Below, one piece after another: positions 1 through 7,490 of a DNA stretch of 18,742 nt. The position numbers and the translations under genes were made by a program. Source of the DNA: Trachelipus rathkii (Eukaryota; Arthropoda; Malacostraca; Isopoda; Trachelipodidae); the NCBI GenBank assembly GCA_015478945.1, contig JABUQX010022697.1, forward strand, positions 1 through 18,742. The letters are read 5' to 3'. The notes under the pieces were generated by a model. It worked only from the letters and a program-made list of their open reading frames with translations, ran no database searches and was not told the origin of the DNA. The number at the start of each line of letters is the position of its first letter. The stretch's first letter is position 1.

Positions 1-676
1 GGGAAATCCCATAATAATAAATAGATAGGGTTGTACAAAGAAAAGACTGGGTAAACTTAATAAACAAATTTTTTTCATGAGTGTTTTTGAGTATTATTAG
101 CCTGATGGAGAACATCGGAGTAAGTTAGTTCAAATAATAAAAACTGGGTATGGCTACTGTGTGAGTATTACGATCCCTATTCATTCTGATTGATAAATAA
201 ACTGAATATATCTGCCATATTGAAATATTCTGATATAGCAGAAGTCCTGTTGAGAACGACTATACCAGTTCTCTTATTTTTTTAGGAAATAAAGAAAGAA
301 AGGAAATAAAGGAAGAAAACGGAAATCCTTGGAAAACAGAAATTAAAGACAAGCAAATAAGAAGATAAACAGTAATTAAGACGGAAGGATCAGAGGATCA
401 AGTATTCAGGACTACCTGAACCTGAGCAAGGTAGGAATAAATCAAAAGTCGAGCAAGATTTCCTTGGCGGAGCAGCTACAAATTAATTCCACTGCGCATT
501 CCAATTACATATATTCATCTTTATTTCCCACAGCACAAGGAAGATTGCGCAGACTTCGAGGAGCGACATTGATTCCCAGGGCTGGGCTCTTCCAGAGAAT
601 TGCAGAACTACACCCCGATTGAAGGCTGGTGAGTAAAGCAATTTATCTATTGTGGTGGGAACGAAAACCTACCACA
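1..676 (+). repeat. 5' LTR, right-hand part
   Basis: This segment is repeated at 10881-11571. It ends at CA (676), directly before the primer-binding site. The last 26 bases form a hairpin: a nine-base arm TGTGGTGGG pairs with CCTACCACA around an eight-base loop, with one G-T wobble. Two AATAAA hexamers (288-293 and 305-310) lie in a purine-rich stretch. I see no TATA box in this part. The left boundary is outside the window, because the match with the second copy already holds at base 1. Compared with that copy, bases 1-430 differ by a single T-run indel, while about 435-595 contain many small indels. Confidence 0.93.
431..634 (+). promoter_or_regulatory. Candidate leader splice sites in the LTR
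   Basis: Three splice-like sites lie in order: a donor AAG|GTAGGA (GT at 431), an acceptor TTTATTTCCCACAG|CA (AG at 532-533), and a strong donor CTG|GTGAGT (GT at 629-630). They would define a 103-nt leader intron and a 95-nt exon. The 629 donor is repeated in the 3' LTR at about 11524. A further T-tract/AG acceptor ends at 285. Gypsy-like elements with a third ORF often splice the leader to a downstream exon, and this donor could serve that purpose. These are motif matches only, without transcript evidence. Confidence 0.4.
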
Positions 677-681
677 TAAAG

Positions 682-693
682 TGGTAGCAGAGC
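682..693 (+). promoter_or_regulatory. Primer-binding site for initiator tRNA-Met
   Basis: TGGTAGCAGAGC starts five bases after the LTR end. It is the exact complement of the 3' end of arthropod-type initiator tRNA-Met (GCTCTGCTA plus CCA), matching 12 bases before divergence. It is placed where minus-strand DNA synthesis would be primed. CTACCAC at the LTR end and GTGGTAG over the primer site also form a perfect 7-bp inverted repeat around ATAAA. The leader from 694 to 781 shows nothing else recognisable. Confidence 0.85.
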
Positions 694-781
694 GTAGTTG
701 TTCTGCTGAGGAGAAGACTAGCTCTGCCGCTGAGTGTAGATAAAAGCTCAGCCGCCACTGTCATCAACAACAGACGTCAGC

Positions 782-1507
782 ATGACGACGGACGGTATGA
801 ATGATTTGGTTGATGGAGACAAGTCAGGAAAGACTGAAGGAGGATATACTCCATCGAATGATGATGTTCAACCACCCAACCGAAATGAGAACCAAAATAG
901 TCAGAATGGAGTCCCGGGTCCTGCAATGGTAACAGTGGATTCTAAATTCCTGCAGGACATTCTCAAACAGAATAGCGAAATGATGGAAAAAATGACCACG
1001 TTGATGGCCTCAATGGGGGTCGACAAGAAGCCCAAGAAAGTGATACCACCAGGGAAGTTTAGATTGGAGACAGGTGAGACCATGGTCCAATTCCTTGATA
1101 GATTCGAACATTACTGTGAGACACAGTATCCTGGATCAGCAGAGGGTATGGTTGCGTTGCTGGGGAATCACCTTCAGGGCTCTGCCTTGGAAGCTTATAA
1201 CGTGGTGGCATCAACATCGGCCGAATACGGATTAGTAAAATCCCAACTCTTGCAGTGGTTCAGGGAACAATTGAAGAAAAAGACCAACACTGAGCCCGCT
1301 GAGTTTAATAAAGCTAAAATGCAAGATGGTGAAGATGTTCCACTCTTTGCTTTGCGATTGCTGGGGTTGGCACAAAGAGCGTTCCCAGGAAATGAAGTAA
1401 GAAAAATGCCCATCGTCAGAGAAAAGTTAATGGATAGCGTGCCAGAGAATGTTAAGATCAGGGTTGAAGACTCTTTGATTGGGAGTGGAAATTACTCAGG
1501 GTTTTAG
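782..1507 (+). CDS. gag: Gag, N-terminal and capsid part (frame-broken before nucleocapsid)
   Basis: This is the structural Gag protein that assembles the particle in the cytoplasm. The ATG at 782 is the first in-frame Met after the primer-binding site and has A at -3. Residues 1-90 are polar and probably disordered, with a Met-rich helix near 55-75. Residues about 92-215 resemble the retrotransposon Gag capsid core: FRLETGETMVQFLDRFE, then a helix ending QLLQWFREQLKKK, then FALRLLGLAQRAFPG. The frame stops at TAG 1505-1507, after residue 241. The natural continuation into nucleocapsid is in the +1 frame, open from 1479, so the shift must occur between about 1476 and 1507. Either a one-base indel (assembly error or mutation) or a +1 shift at the UUU-UAG stop would explain it. 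Assignment to gag is by position, fold-like pattern and the zinc knuckles that follow. Confidence 0.85.
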   Translation: MTTDGMNDLVDGDKSGKTEGGYTPSNDDVQPPNRNENQNSQNGVPGPAMVTVDSKFLQDILKQNSEMMEKMTTLMASMGVDKKPKKVIPPGKFRLETGETMVQFLDRFEHYCETQYPGSAEGMVALLGNHLQGSALEAYNVVASTSAEYGLVKSQLLQWFREQLKKKTNTEPAEFNKAKMQDGEDVPLFALRLLGLAQRAFPGNEVRKMPIVREKLMDSVPENVKIRVEDSLIGSGNYSGF

Positions 1508-2240
1508 GATTCCCTGGGAACAATTGGTGATTATGGTTGACAAAGTCTATAGGGGACAAGCCAGAAAAGAAAATCAGGTAGTGGAAGTCGTAGACTTAAC
1601 AAAGTCATTGCAAATGTCAGCCATTTCTTCGCCAATCCAACAAGTGCCCCACCCGTATGGTAACTATGAAGGAATGTGCTGTTGTAAAAGAACCCAAATG
1701 CAATCGTCGCCCCAGGCTGAGGGATATTCGGGAAGTTACCAGACTGCTGCCGTGGTTCCCAGAGATGTACCTCAAAGAACCACTACTAACAATTATCCAC
1801 CACCAAGATATGGTCAACAGGCAGGAAACATTCCATCGAGAGAATTTAGAAATGGACAAAGATCAGGTCAAGGCTATCAACAGCGAAACAACAATAATGG
1901 TTCATCAGTTCCCATCTGCAGTCATTGCAGAAAGAGGGGTCACACCATGAGTGATTGTTGGACTCGGCCCTTGTGCATGTATTGTGGCAAGAGAGGCCAT
2001 TTGATTGAGGAATGTTACCTGGAACAAAACCGGTGCTTGAGATGCAAGGAAGTTGGTCACTTGGTAGGAGATTGTCCACATCGGGGAGGACAAACTGTTA
2101 CACCACAAATAACGTGTCCCTATTGCAAAGGAGATCATTTAGGTAAGGACTGTACACAGCGTTCGGGAAACGAAGGGTCTCTGGCATGGAAGGCTTCATG
2201 TCAGAGGCAACAGCAACAGCAACCACCACAGCAAAAGTAA
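1479..2240 (+). CDS. gag: Gag, nucleocapsid part with four CCHC-type zinc knuckles
   Basis: This is the RNA-binding nucleocapsid region of Gag. It opens right after a TGA at 1476 and has no ATG where it should begin (the first codon is TTG), so it is read as a continuation of the capsid frame. After a Gln/Asn/Arg-rich linker, four zinc knuckles follow: 1917-1958, 1974-2015 and 2034-2075 are classic CX2CX4HX4C, and 2115-2153 is the shorter CX2CX3HX4C. Four knuckles is more than the one or two usual in retroviral and many gypsy Gags. The ORF ends at TAA 2238-2240 after a Gln/Pro-rich tail. The last 70 nt overlap pol, with the -1 frameshift signal just behind the fourth knuckle, as in retroviral gag-pro junctions. 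Confidence 0.9.
   Translation: MGVEITQGFRIPWEQLVIMVDKVYRGQARKENQVVEVVDLTKSLQMSAISSPIQQVPHPYGNYEGMCCCKRTQMQSSPQAEGYSGSYQTAAVVPRDVPQRTTTNNYPPPRYGQQAGNIPSREFRNGQRSGQGYQQRNNNNGSSVPICSHCRKRGHTMSDCWTRPLCMYCGKRGHLIEECYLEQNRCLRCKEVGHLVGDCPHRGGQTVTPQITCPYCKGDHLGKDCTQRSGNEGSLAWKASCQRQQQQQPPQQK
2165..2208 (+). promoter_or_regulatory. Programmed -1 ribosomal frameshift signal (gag to pol)
   Basis: The slippery heptamer G GGA AAC (2165-2171) is read as GGA AAC in the gag frame, which is the phase needed for tandem -1 slippage. Five bases later a stem begins. Bases 2177-2188 pair with 2197-2208 (12 pairs including two G-U wobbles) around an eight-base loop. The pol frame has its last stop at 2144-2146 and the gag frame stops at 2238, so any shift must fall in a 94-base gap, and the heptamer is inside it. 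The spacing and stem match known retroviral sites. I see no clear pseudoknot partner for the loop. Confidence 0.85.
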
Positions 2241-4165
2241 TAACAAATGAAATGGGTTCATGGGGGATCACTATAGAAGAAGATGATCCTGGAGAGTCAC
2301 AGGAGATTCTCCCCGACTATTGTTATCCAGCAACATCGTATCCAGTATCCCCATTGCCAAGGGCGGAAGGTTCCCCAGAATTGACATCAACAGAGCCAGA
2401 ATCACCAGTGACTGCGACCTGCACCATAGAAAATGATGAGGTAAAACAAATAGAAATATCGGTTAGAGTAGATAAACCTGTTAGATTAGAGAAAACTAAT
2501 ACTGAGAGAAAAGAATCTCTCTGGGAAGAAGAGAAAGAGAAAAAGAATGAACAGGATGAGTGGCCACCAGAAACCATCATCAGATATCATATTATAAAAG
2601 CTCCAGAGAAGACCCTTATTTTGCAAGTGACGCTCGTGGATCAACCACCAATGGAACCGATTATCGCATTTGTAGACACAGGAGCTGAGGTAAGTTTAAT
2701 ATCGGCGGGTTGTTTTCATTTATTAGATAAGAACGTAAGTCCAATTTTTCCCACCGCGTTTAGAGGGGTTACTGGGATAGGTAATGTTAGGTTTCCCGTA
2801 TTAGGAGAAGTTATAATTGCCCTAAGATTGTCCACTAATTATGTCTTGAAGCCGAGTCGCTTTGTTGTGGTCCCAGACCAACTAACTGAGTATGATCTAG
2901 TTTTAGGGTATGATATTTTAAAGCAAGAACATCTGTTGCCGGATTTGTACCATAGGGAATTAGTCATCAGGCGTGGGAATTATGTACAAACCGTAGCAGT
3001 GGACATGAGACAGGGATTACCTAGGGAAGAAACCTGTGCATTGGTTGAAGCAGTAAATTTAGAACCAAAAAGGTGTATGATAGTAGAAGTGGAAAGGCAA
3101 GGAAAAAGACTAATGAAGCAACCTGTCGTGGTGGAAGCATGGCAAGGATTGCCCAAAACGGTAAAATTAGAACATATGTTGATGGATTTTTCAGGCGATA
3201 GAGCTTTAGTGATTTTACAAAATGATAGTGACCAAATAAGGCGGTTAAAGAAAGGATCAATTGTAGGTAGGATAGAGGAAGTTACAGTGGAGGATCCCAC
3301 TGTCAATATAGTAGAGTTGGATGAGCAGAGTCCTAACGAATATATGGAATGGAATCCTGAAAATTTAAGCAAAGCATTTAGGTTAGATGAGGCGGAATTA
3401 ACACCAGAACAAAGAGAACAGGTAATTGGGTTATTAGAACGGTATCCTTCTGTCTCGAGTTTAGGAGATTCTGATGTGGGCTGCACCAATGTTATCAAAC
3501 ATAAAATCGAAACATTGACTGAAGATCCGGTGCAAGTGCCAGTCAGACGGTTACAAGGCCCTATGCTTAGAGAAATCGAGGCAGATTGTAAAAAACTAGA
3601 GGACGAAGGAATCATCCAAAGGAGCAAATCCCCATATTCAGCCCCAGTAGTTCCAATCAGAAAGAAAGATGGGTCGATCAGACTATGTATTGATTATCGG
3701 GAGTTAAACAAAATCACAAAGGGAGATAGCTTTCCTATCCCAAATCTGATCGACATGTTGTTCAGTTTAAAGGGTATGAAGTTCTTTACAACGATAGATT
3801 TAATCAAAGGATATTATCAGGTTGAGATGGAAGAAACCAGCATTGAGAAGACCGCTTTTACGACTCCCTTGTCACATTGGGAGTTTTTACGAATGCCGTT
3901 CGGGGTGAAAAACGGCCCTGCAACGTTTCAACGCGGGATGAGATATGCCCTGGCACATATACCTTGGAATGAGTGCATGGTATATTTGGATGATGTCCTG
4001 ATTGTAAGTGAAACATTCGAAGAACATCTGGAAATATTGGAAAAGGTTCTATCTGCTTTTGAAGAAACTGGATTTAAAATCAAACCGGCCTTTCCTTCTC
4101 CGAAAAGAAGTACAATATCTAGGACACCGAGTATCAGAACATGGAATGGTTCCGTTAGAAAATAA
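2165..4165 (+). CDS. pol: Pol, first part: protease and reverse transcriptase (frame-broken)
   Basis: This is read in the -1 frame after gag. An ATG at 2186 exists but lies inside the frameshift stem, so fusion to Gag is the likely route. Numbering from 2186, residues about 15-120 are an acidic, Ser/Pro-rich linker. The aspartic protease has its catalytic DTGA at residue 164 (nt 2675), in IIAFVDTGAEVSLISAG, and a later LGYDIL flap-region motif. Reverse transcriptase runs from about residue 455: SPYSAPVVPIRKKDG, LCIDYRELNK, the first catalytic Asp in TTIDLIKGY, the variant FGVKNGPATFQ, and the active-site YLDD at residues 600-603 (nt 3983-3994). Homology is lost after FKIKP (nt 4087). The remaining codons to 4165 are out of frame, because the thumb region continues in the +1 frame from about 4101. 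The break is a one-base gain or two-base loss between 4088 and 4104. Confidence 0.92.
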   Translation, partial: GKRRVSGMEGFMSEATATATTTAKVITNEMGSWGITIEEDDPGESQEILPDYCYPATSYPVSPLPRAEGSPELTSTEPESPVTATCTIENDEVKQIEISVRVDKPVRLEKTNTERKESLWEEEKEKKNEQDEWPPETIIRYHIIKAPEKTLILQVTLVDQPPMEPIIAFVDTGAEVSLISAGCFHLLDKNVSPIFPTAFRGVTGIGNVRFPVLGEVIIALRLSTNYVLKPSRFVVVPDQLTEYDLVLGYDILKQEHLLPDLYHRELVIRRGNYVQTVAVDMRQGLPREETCALVEAVNLEPKRCMIVEVERQGKRLMKQPVVVEAWQGLPKTVKLEHMLMDFSGDRALVILQNDSDQIRRLKKGSIVGRIEEVTVEDPTVNIVELDEQSPNEYMEWNPENLSKAFRLDEAELTPEQREQVIGLLERYPSVSSLGDSDVGCTNVIKHKIETLTEDPVQVPVRRLQGPMLREIEADCKKLEDEGIIQRSKSPYSAPVVPIRKKDGSIRLCIDYRELNKITKGDSFPIPNLIDMLFSLKGMKFFTTIDLIKGYYQVEMEETSIEKTAFTTPLSHWEFLRMPFGVKNGPATFQRGMRYALAHIPWNECMVYLDDVLIVSETFEEHLEILEKVLSAFEETGFKIKPAFPSPKRSTISRTPSIRTWNGSVRK

Positions 4166-6746
4166 TTTACAAGGTATTATGCAATTTCCCGTACCGACCA
4201 CCGTTCGTAAATTGAGGCAATTTCTGGGAATGGTCAACTTCTATAGGCGCCATATAGCGCACTGCTCAGAAATTGCAAAACCCCTTTTTGCATTATTAAG
4301 TAATAAGACACTGAAATGGACCGAGCCCTGTCAGAAAGCGTTTGAGGCATTAAAGGAAGCACTTACATCGCCACAGATCCTGTCGTACCCAGATCGTACA
4401 GAGAAAGCAGCACCCTTGTTATTATATGTGGATGCCTCTGATGTCGGGGCAGGGGCGTGTCTCGCTCAGACACAATCTGGAGAAGAACGTCCTATTGCTT
4501 TTATTTCTACCACATTCAATAAGGCAGAGCAACGCTACAGTACGACGGAAAAAGAGGTAGCTGCTATACGATGGGCTGTGAGGGCATTAAAACCTTTCCT
4601 ATATGGAATAAGAGTGGTCATCTTTACTGACCATCAGCCACTTTTATATTTGCACAGTATGCCATTGGTGAATGCTCGGGTAGCTCGCACGCTCGAGGAA
4701 ATTAACGACATTGATTATGAGCTGCGTTATATTCCAGGTAAAGAAAACGTCGTGGCTGACGCTTTGTCAAGATCTCCAGTAGGAGAAACATCCGAGGAGT
4801 ATGAAGCATGGCTTGTAGATGCTATCCCTGGGGGGTTTTCAGAAATTAAGATTCCTGGAGGAGGAGATTCGCTTTTCCAGGCTTTTTCGGTGGGGTTGTA
4901 TGGGTCGATGGAACATCATTTAAAAGTAAGACAGGAAGTTGCAAAAGAGTTGTTGGAAAATAGGAATGTATATGGGTTACCCGCGGGGAAGGAATCAAGG
5001 CAAATAACAAAAAGGTTACAACTAATGAAGCAGGCGGGTCAATTTCCGATAACTCAAGCCATATTGGCATTTACGAAGTTATACAAAGTACAGGTATGGA
5101 TGTATTACGGGGACACGAAACCTTTAAAATTTGGAAAAGATACAGAGAAAAGTATTTTTCATCTTTTGTGCCGTGGAGGAGTCCATTACAATCTCCTGGT
5201 GGGCCTTCCAATGCAGCCGATAAATAAAGAGGAGGAAGTGATCAGTACTAACATAGTAACATCCGAAAAATTTGAGGAAAGGATTTTGTTGGATGAGTCA
5301 ATGGAGGAGGAAGGCAAAGTTGTAAGAATATCACCCACAGTGGACAAAGAAGTTCCCCTGGATAACCAAAACAACGGTGGGGAGGTAGAGACTGAAACAC
5401 CCGATGATCCAAAAATTCATCATATAGTAATCGATTCAGATAATATAATCGATCCTTTAGAAATCGAGCATGACGATATTGGAAAATTGCAAAAATCTGA
5501 TTATACGCTGAGACGATTAAAGAATGCCATCATAAGAAAACTACCGTTTAATGGTCCATTACAACCATTTGCTAGAGTAAGTAAGTATATCTACTTTATA
5601 AATGATCGACTATATAGAGAGTTCTCTACGGGAGAGTTCGCTCTCATTGTCCCCAAAACTTATTTGACGGAAGTAGCTATTAAAGCTCATTGGATGTTTG
5701 CCCATATCGGGAAGCAGAAATTGCATTCTTTATTGATAAATTGGATATGGCACCCAAAGATAACAACTATTTGTAACGATATTACTACCACCTGTAATAA
5801 GTGTCAAGCTTGTAAGATATCGAATATTCTCTATGTTCCGCCCACTCTAAAAATCGTAACTTCAAGACCATTTGAATTAGTGGCAATGGATTTGATCCAA
5901 TTTCCCTGTTCAACCAGGGGAAACAATTATGCATTGGTGATGGTGGATCATTTCACGAAGTGGGTGGCTGCTGTTCCCATAAGAAACAAACAGAGTATAA
6001 ATGTCGCAAATGCATTCCAACACCGAATACTGCCATTTTTGCAAAAGTTCCCGGAGCGGCTTCTTACTGATAACGGTAGAGAATTCATTGGACCAGAGTT
6101 CGAGGAACTCTTGAAGAAACAACAGATAAAACATGTATTAACAACCCCGTATACACCATCTTCGAACGGCGCGGTCGAACGTGTCAATCGCACCCTGAGT
6201 CAATATCTTAGGATGTCAGTAAAAAAGTCCAATAAATGGGATGAGGAGTTGTCGCAGGTCTTATTAGTTTATAATCATACAACTCATACGGAAACGAACT
6301 TAACTCCTTGTGAAAATATCTTGAAAAAGGCACATGAATTAAGAACTGGACTCCCTTTACCTGTGGAGGAAGAATGCTGGACGGAAAGTCATGTTAGATT
6401 CGTTCCGTATGAAGTCCATCAAATGGTAGGTTTAAAGGCTCATCTCCCTGGAAATCTTACGAAAAATAAATTTGATCCTAGGTATCATGGGCCTTATGAA
6501 ATTATAAAAGTAAATGACAATCATGTCACATATGTGTTACGATCTCCGGAGGATGGAAGGCAATATAAGGCTCATCATAGACAGTTGCGACAGTGGAAAA
6601 TGCCTCCTGAGTACTTAACAAATAATTCGGTGTTTCAAAGATATGCGATGGGTGGGGGTGCAGCAGAAATAGAAGAAGAAGAAAGTTGGAAGAAGTTTTC
6701 GAACTTGAGAAAATACCGTCAAAGAGTAAGCCGTAATAGAAACTGA
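4101..6746 (+). CDS. pol: Pol, second part: RT thumb, RNase H, OTU-like domain, integrase
   Basis: This continues pol after the frame break. The ORF stays open upstream to an ATG at 4008, but that stretch is a shadow of reverse transcriptase. Residues are numbered from 4008. YLGHRVSEHG and LRQFLGMVNFYRRHI are RT connection motifs. RNase H has D142, E181, D208 and D251 in LYVDASD, TTEKEV, FTDHQP and VVADALSR. An OTU-like insert occupies about 280-400. Integrase follows: zinc finger H561, H566, C596, C599; catalytic D628, D688, E724 with exactly 35 residues between the last two; and a GPY module at 828-830 in the C-terminal domain. The tail to 6746 is Glu- then Arg-rich and may itself be frame-shifted. 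A donor-like AGA|GTAAGC (GT at 6726) lies six codons before the stop. Confidence 0.93.
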   Translation, partial: RKEVQYLGHRVSEHGMVPLENNLQGIMQFPVPTTVRKLRQFLGMVNFYRRHIAHCSEIAKPLFALLSNKTLKWTEPCQKAFEALKEALTSPQILSYPDRTEKAAPLLLYVDASDVGAGACLAQTQSGEERPIAFISTTFNKAEQRYSTTEKEVAAIRWAVRALKPFLYGIRVVIFTDHQPLLYLHSMPLVNARVARTLEEINDIDYELRYIPGKENVVADALSRSPVGETSEEYEAWLVDAIPGGFSEIKIPGGGDSLFQAFSVGLYGSMEHHLKVRQEVAKELLENRNVYGLPAGKESRQITKRLQLMKQAGQFPITQAILAFTKLYKVQVWMYYGDTKPLKFGKDTEKSIFHLLCRGGVHYNLLVGLPMQPINKEEEVISTNIVTSEKFEERILLDESMEEEGKVVRISPTVDKEVPLDNQNNGGEVETETPDDPKIHHIVIDSDNIIDPLEIEHDDIGKLQKSDYTLRRLKNAIIRKLPFNGPLQPFARVSKYIYFINDRLYREFSTGEFALIVPKTYLTEVAIKAHWMFAHIGKQKLHSLLINWIWHPKITTICNDITTTCNKCQACKISNILYVPPTLKIVTSRPFELVAMDLIQFPCSTRGNNYALVMVDHFTKWVAAVPIRNKQSINVANAFQHRILPFLQKFPERLLTDNGREFIGPEFEELLKKQQIKHVLTTPYTPSSNGAVERVNRTLSQYLRMSVKKSNKWDEELSQVLLVYNHTTHTETNLTPCENILKKAHELRTGLPLPVEEECWTESHVRFVPYEVHQMVGLKAHLPGNLTKNKFDPRYHGPYEIIKVNDNHVTYVLRSPEDGRQYKAHHRQLRQWKMPPEYLTNNSVFQRYAMGGGAAEIEEEESWKKFSNLRKYRQRVSRNRN
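4845..5210 (+). other. OTU-like domain within Pol, catalytic residues degenerate
   Basis: The domain lies between RNase H and the integrase zinc finger (residues about 280-400 counted from 4008). The OTU cysteine-protease signature normally reads Asp-Gly-Asn-Cys-Leu-Phe. Here the aligned segment is PGGGDSLFQAF, so the catalytic Asp is Gly, the Asn is Asp and the nucleophile Cys is Ser288. The C-terminal His block is well kept as GGVHYNLL (H393, Y394, N395), and the helix LKVRQEVAKELLENR matches the OTU region rich in LR..V. OTU enzymes remove ubiquitin or act as viral processing proteases, and OTU-like domains are known in some viruses and retroelements. With Ser for Cys, this one is probably inactive, or binds ubiquitin without cutting. 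The fold assignment is by motif recognition only. Confidence 0.72.
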
Positions 6747-7271
6747 GGCCGTAGTTAGAAGTGTGGAAGATGATAGACGAGTGCATGACGAGGACTCTTT
6801 CGTAGGGGTTCACCGGTTGTATGATCAGAATATTAAGTGAGGTCTTAAACCAATAGTTTTGTAGGGAAATTAATACGTTAAGAACAGACCAAAAGGATTT
6901 CAACTGGAATTCGCACAAGGATTAACTCTGGAGGATTGGGAAAGATACGATAAAGAGACAAAGGAATCAAGTACGCGCAGTCACACGCGAGATTTGAGTA
7001 ATTGTAGAAAAATCCCATCTGAAGAAGAAGAAGTCAATACCTTAGTTTTACAATCGGTATGCATCTGATTTGATAGAAGAGGAGTTTATTATCTGTTGGG
7101 AGTCAGTTGCAAGCTCACCGGAGCGGATTTAGGCAATAATCACCCTTAACCAACTAATAATAAAACAAGAAGGCACGTCAGGTTTGAAGAAAATCAGGCA
7201 TATTCTTACCCCAGTAGTGGGCGGGTGTCCTTATTTTTGAAGAAGTCAAGACAACGGAAATTTCGATGTAA
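6747..7271 (+). other. Post-pol region with broken open segments in one frame
   Basis: There is no intact ORF. Frame 1 is nonetheless unusually open: 6730-6837, 6874-7065, 7069-7146 and 7150-7365 are free of stops, with in-frame stops only at 6838, 6862, 6871, 7066 and 7147. The segment from 6874 reads like protein (LTLEDWERYDKET and a Glu run) but has no Met. This could be the frame-broken C-terminus of pol, a decayed accessory ORF, or chance. An acceptor-like TTCTTACCCCAG ends at 7214, just before the small ORF at 7272. Confidence 0.35.
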
Positions 7272-7490
7272 ATGTTGGAACAGGATGGACAAGAAGAAAA
7301 CTTCCCTCCTGACGATTTGTCTTTCGAGGGATTTGAAGGTAATAATGAATTATTTAAAAATAGATTAGCTGAATTAGAATCACAAAGAACAGAAAGTGAG
7401 CGTCCATATACCCGATCGAGAGGGTTTTGCCAAGACTTACCGTTAGTCTTCCCGTATATGATAGAGCGAAAGCGAAAAACAACCAAATAA
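7272..7490 (+). CDS. Small acidic ORF between pol and the SGNH-like ORF
   Basis: This is a 72-residue ORF of unknown function. The ATG at 7272 follows ATGTAA at 7266. The first half is acidic (EQDGQEENFPPDDLSFEGFEG), the middle has a short helix, and the end is basic (ERPYTRSRGFC, then IERKRKTTK). There is no signal peptide, membrane segment or Cys/His motif. It sits between an acceptor-like site (7214) and two donor-like sites, GAAG|GTAATA (GT 7339) and GAAA|GTGAGC (GT 7396). It could therefore be an internal exon, although neither donor is in phase with the SGNH exon. It may also be a remnant of a longer reading frame, or noncoding. Confidence 0.35.
   Translation: MLEQDGQEENFPPDDLSFEGFEGNNELFKNRLAELESQRTESERPYTRSRGFCQDLPLVFPYMIERKRKTTK

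Noticed and set aside
6526..6918. 130-codon minus-strand frame over the integrase end
   Set aside because: Antisense shadow of a well-supported pol region.
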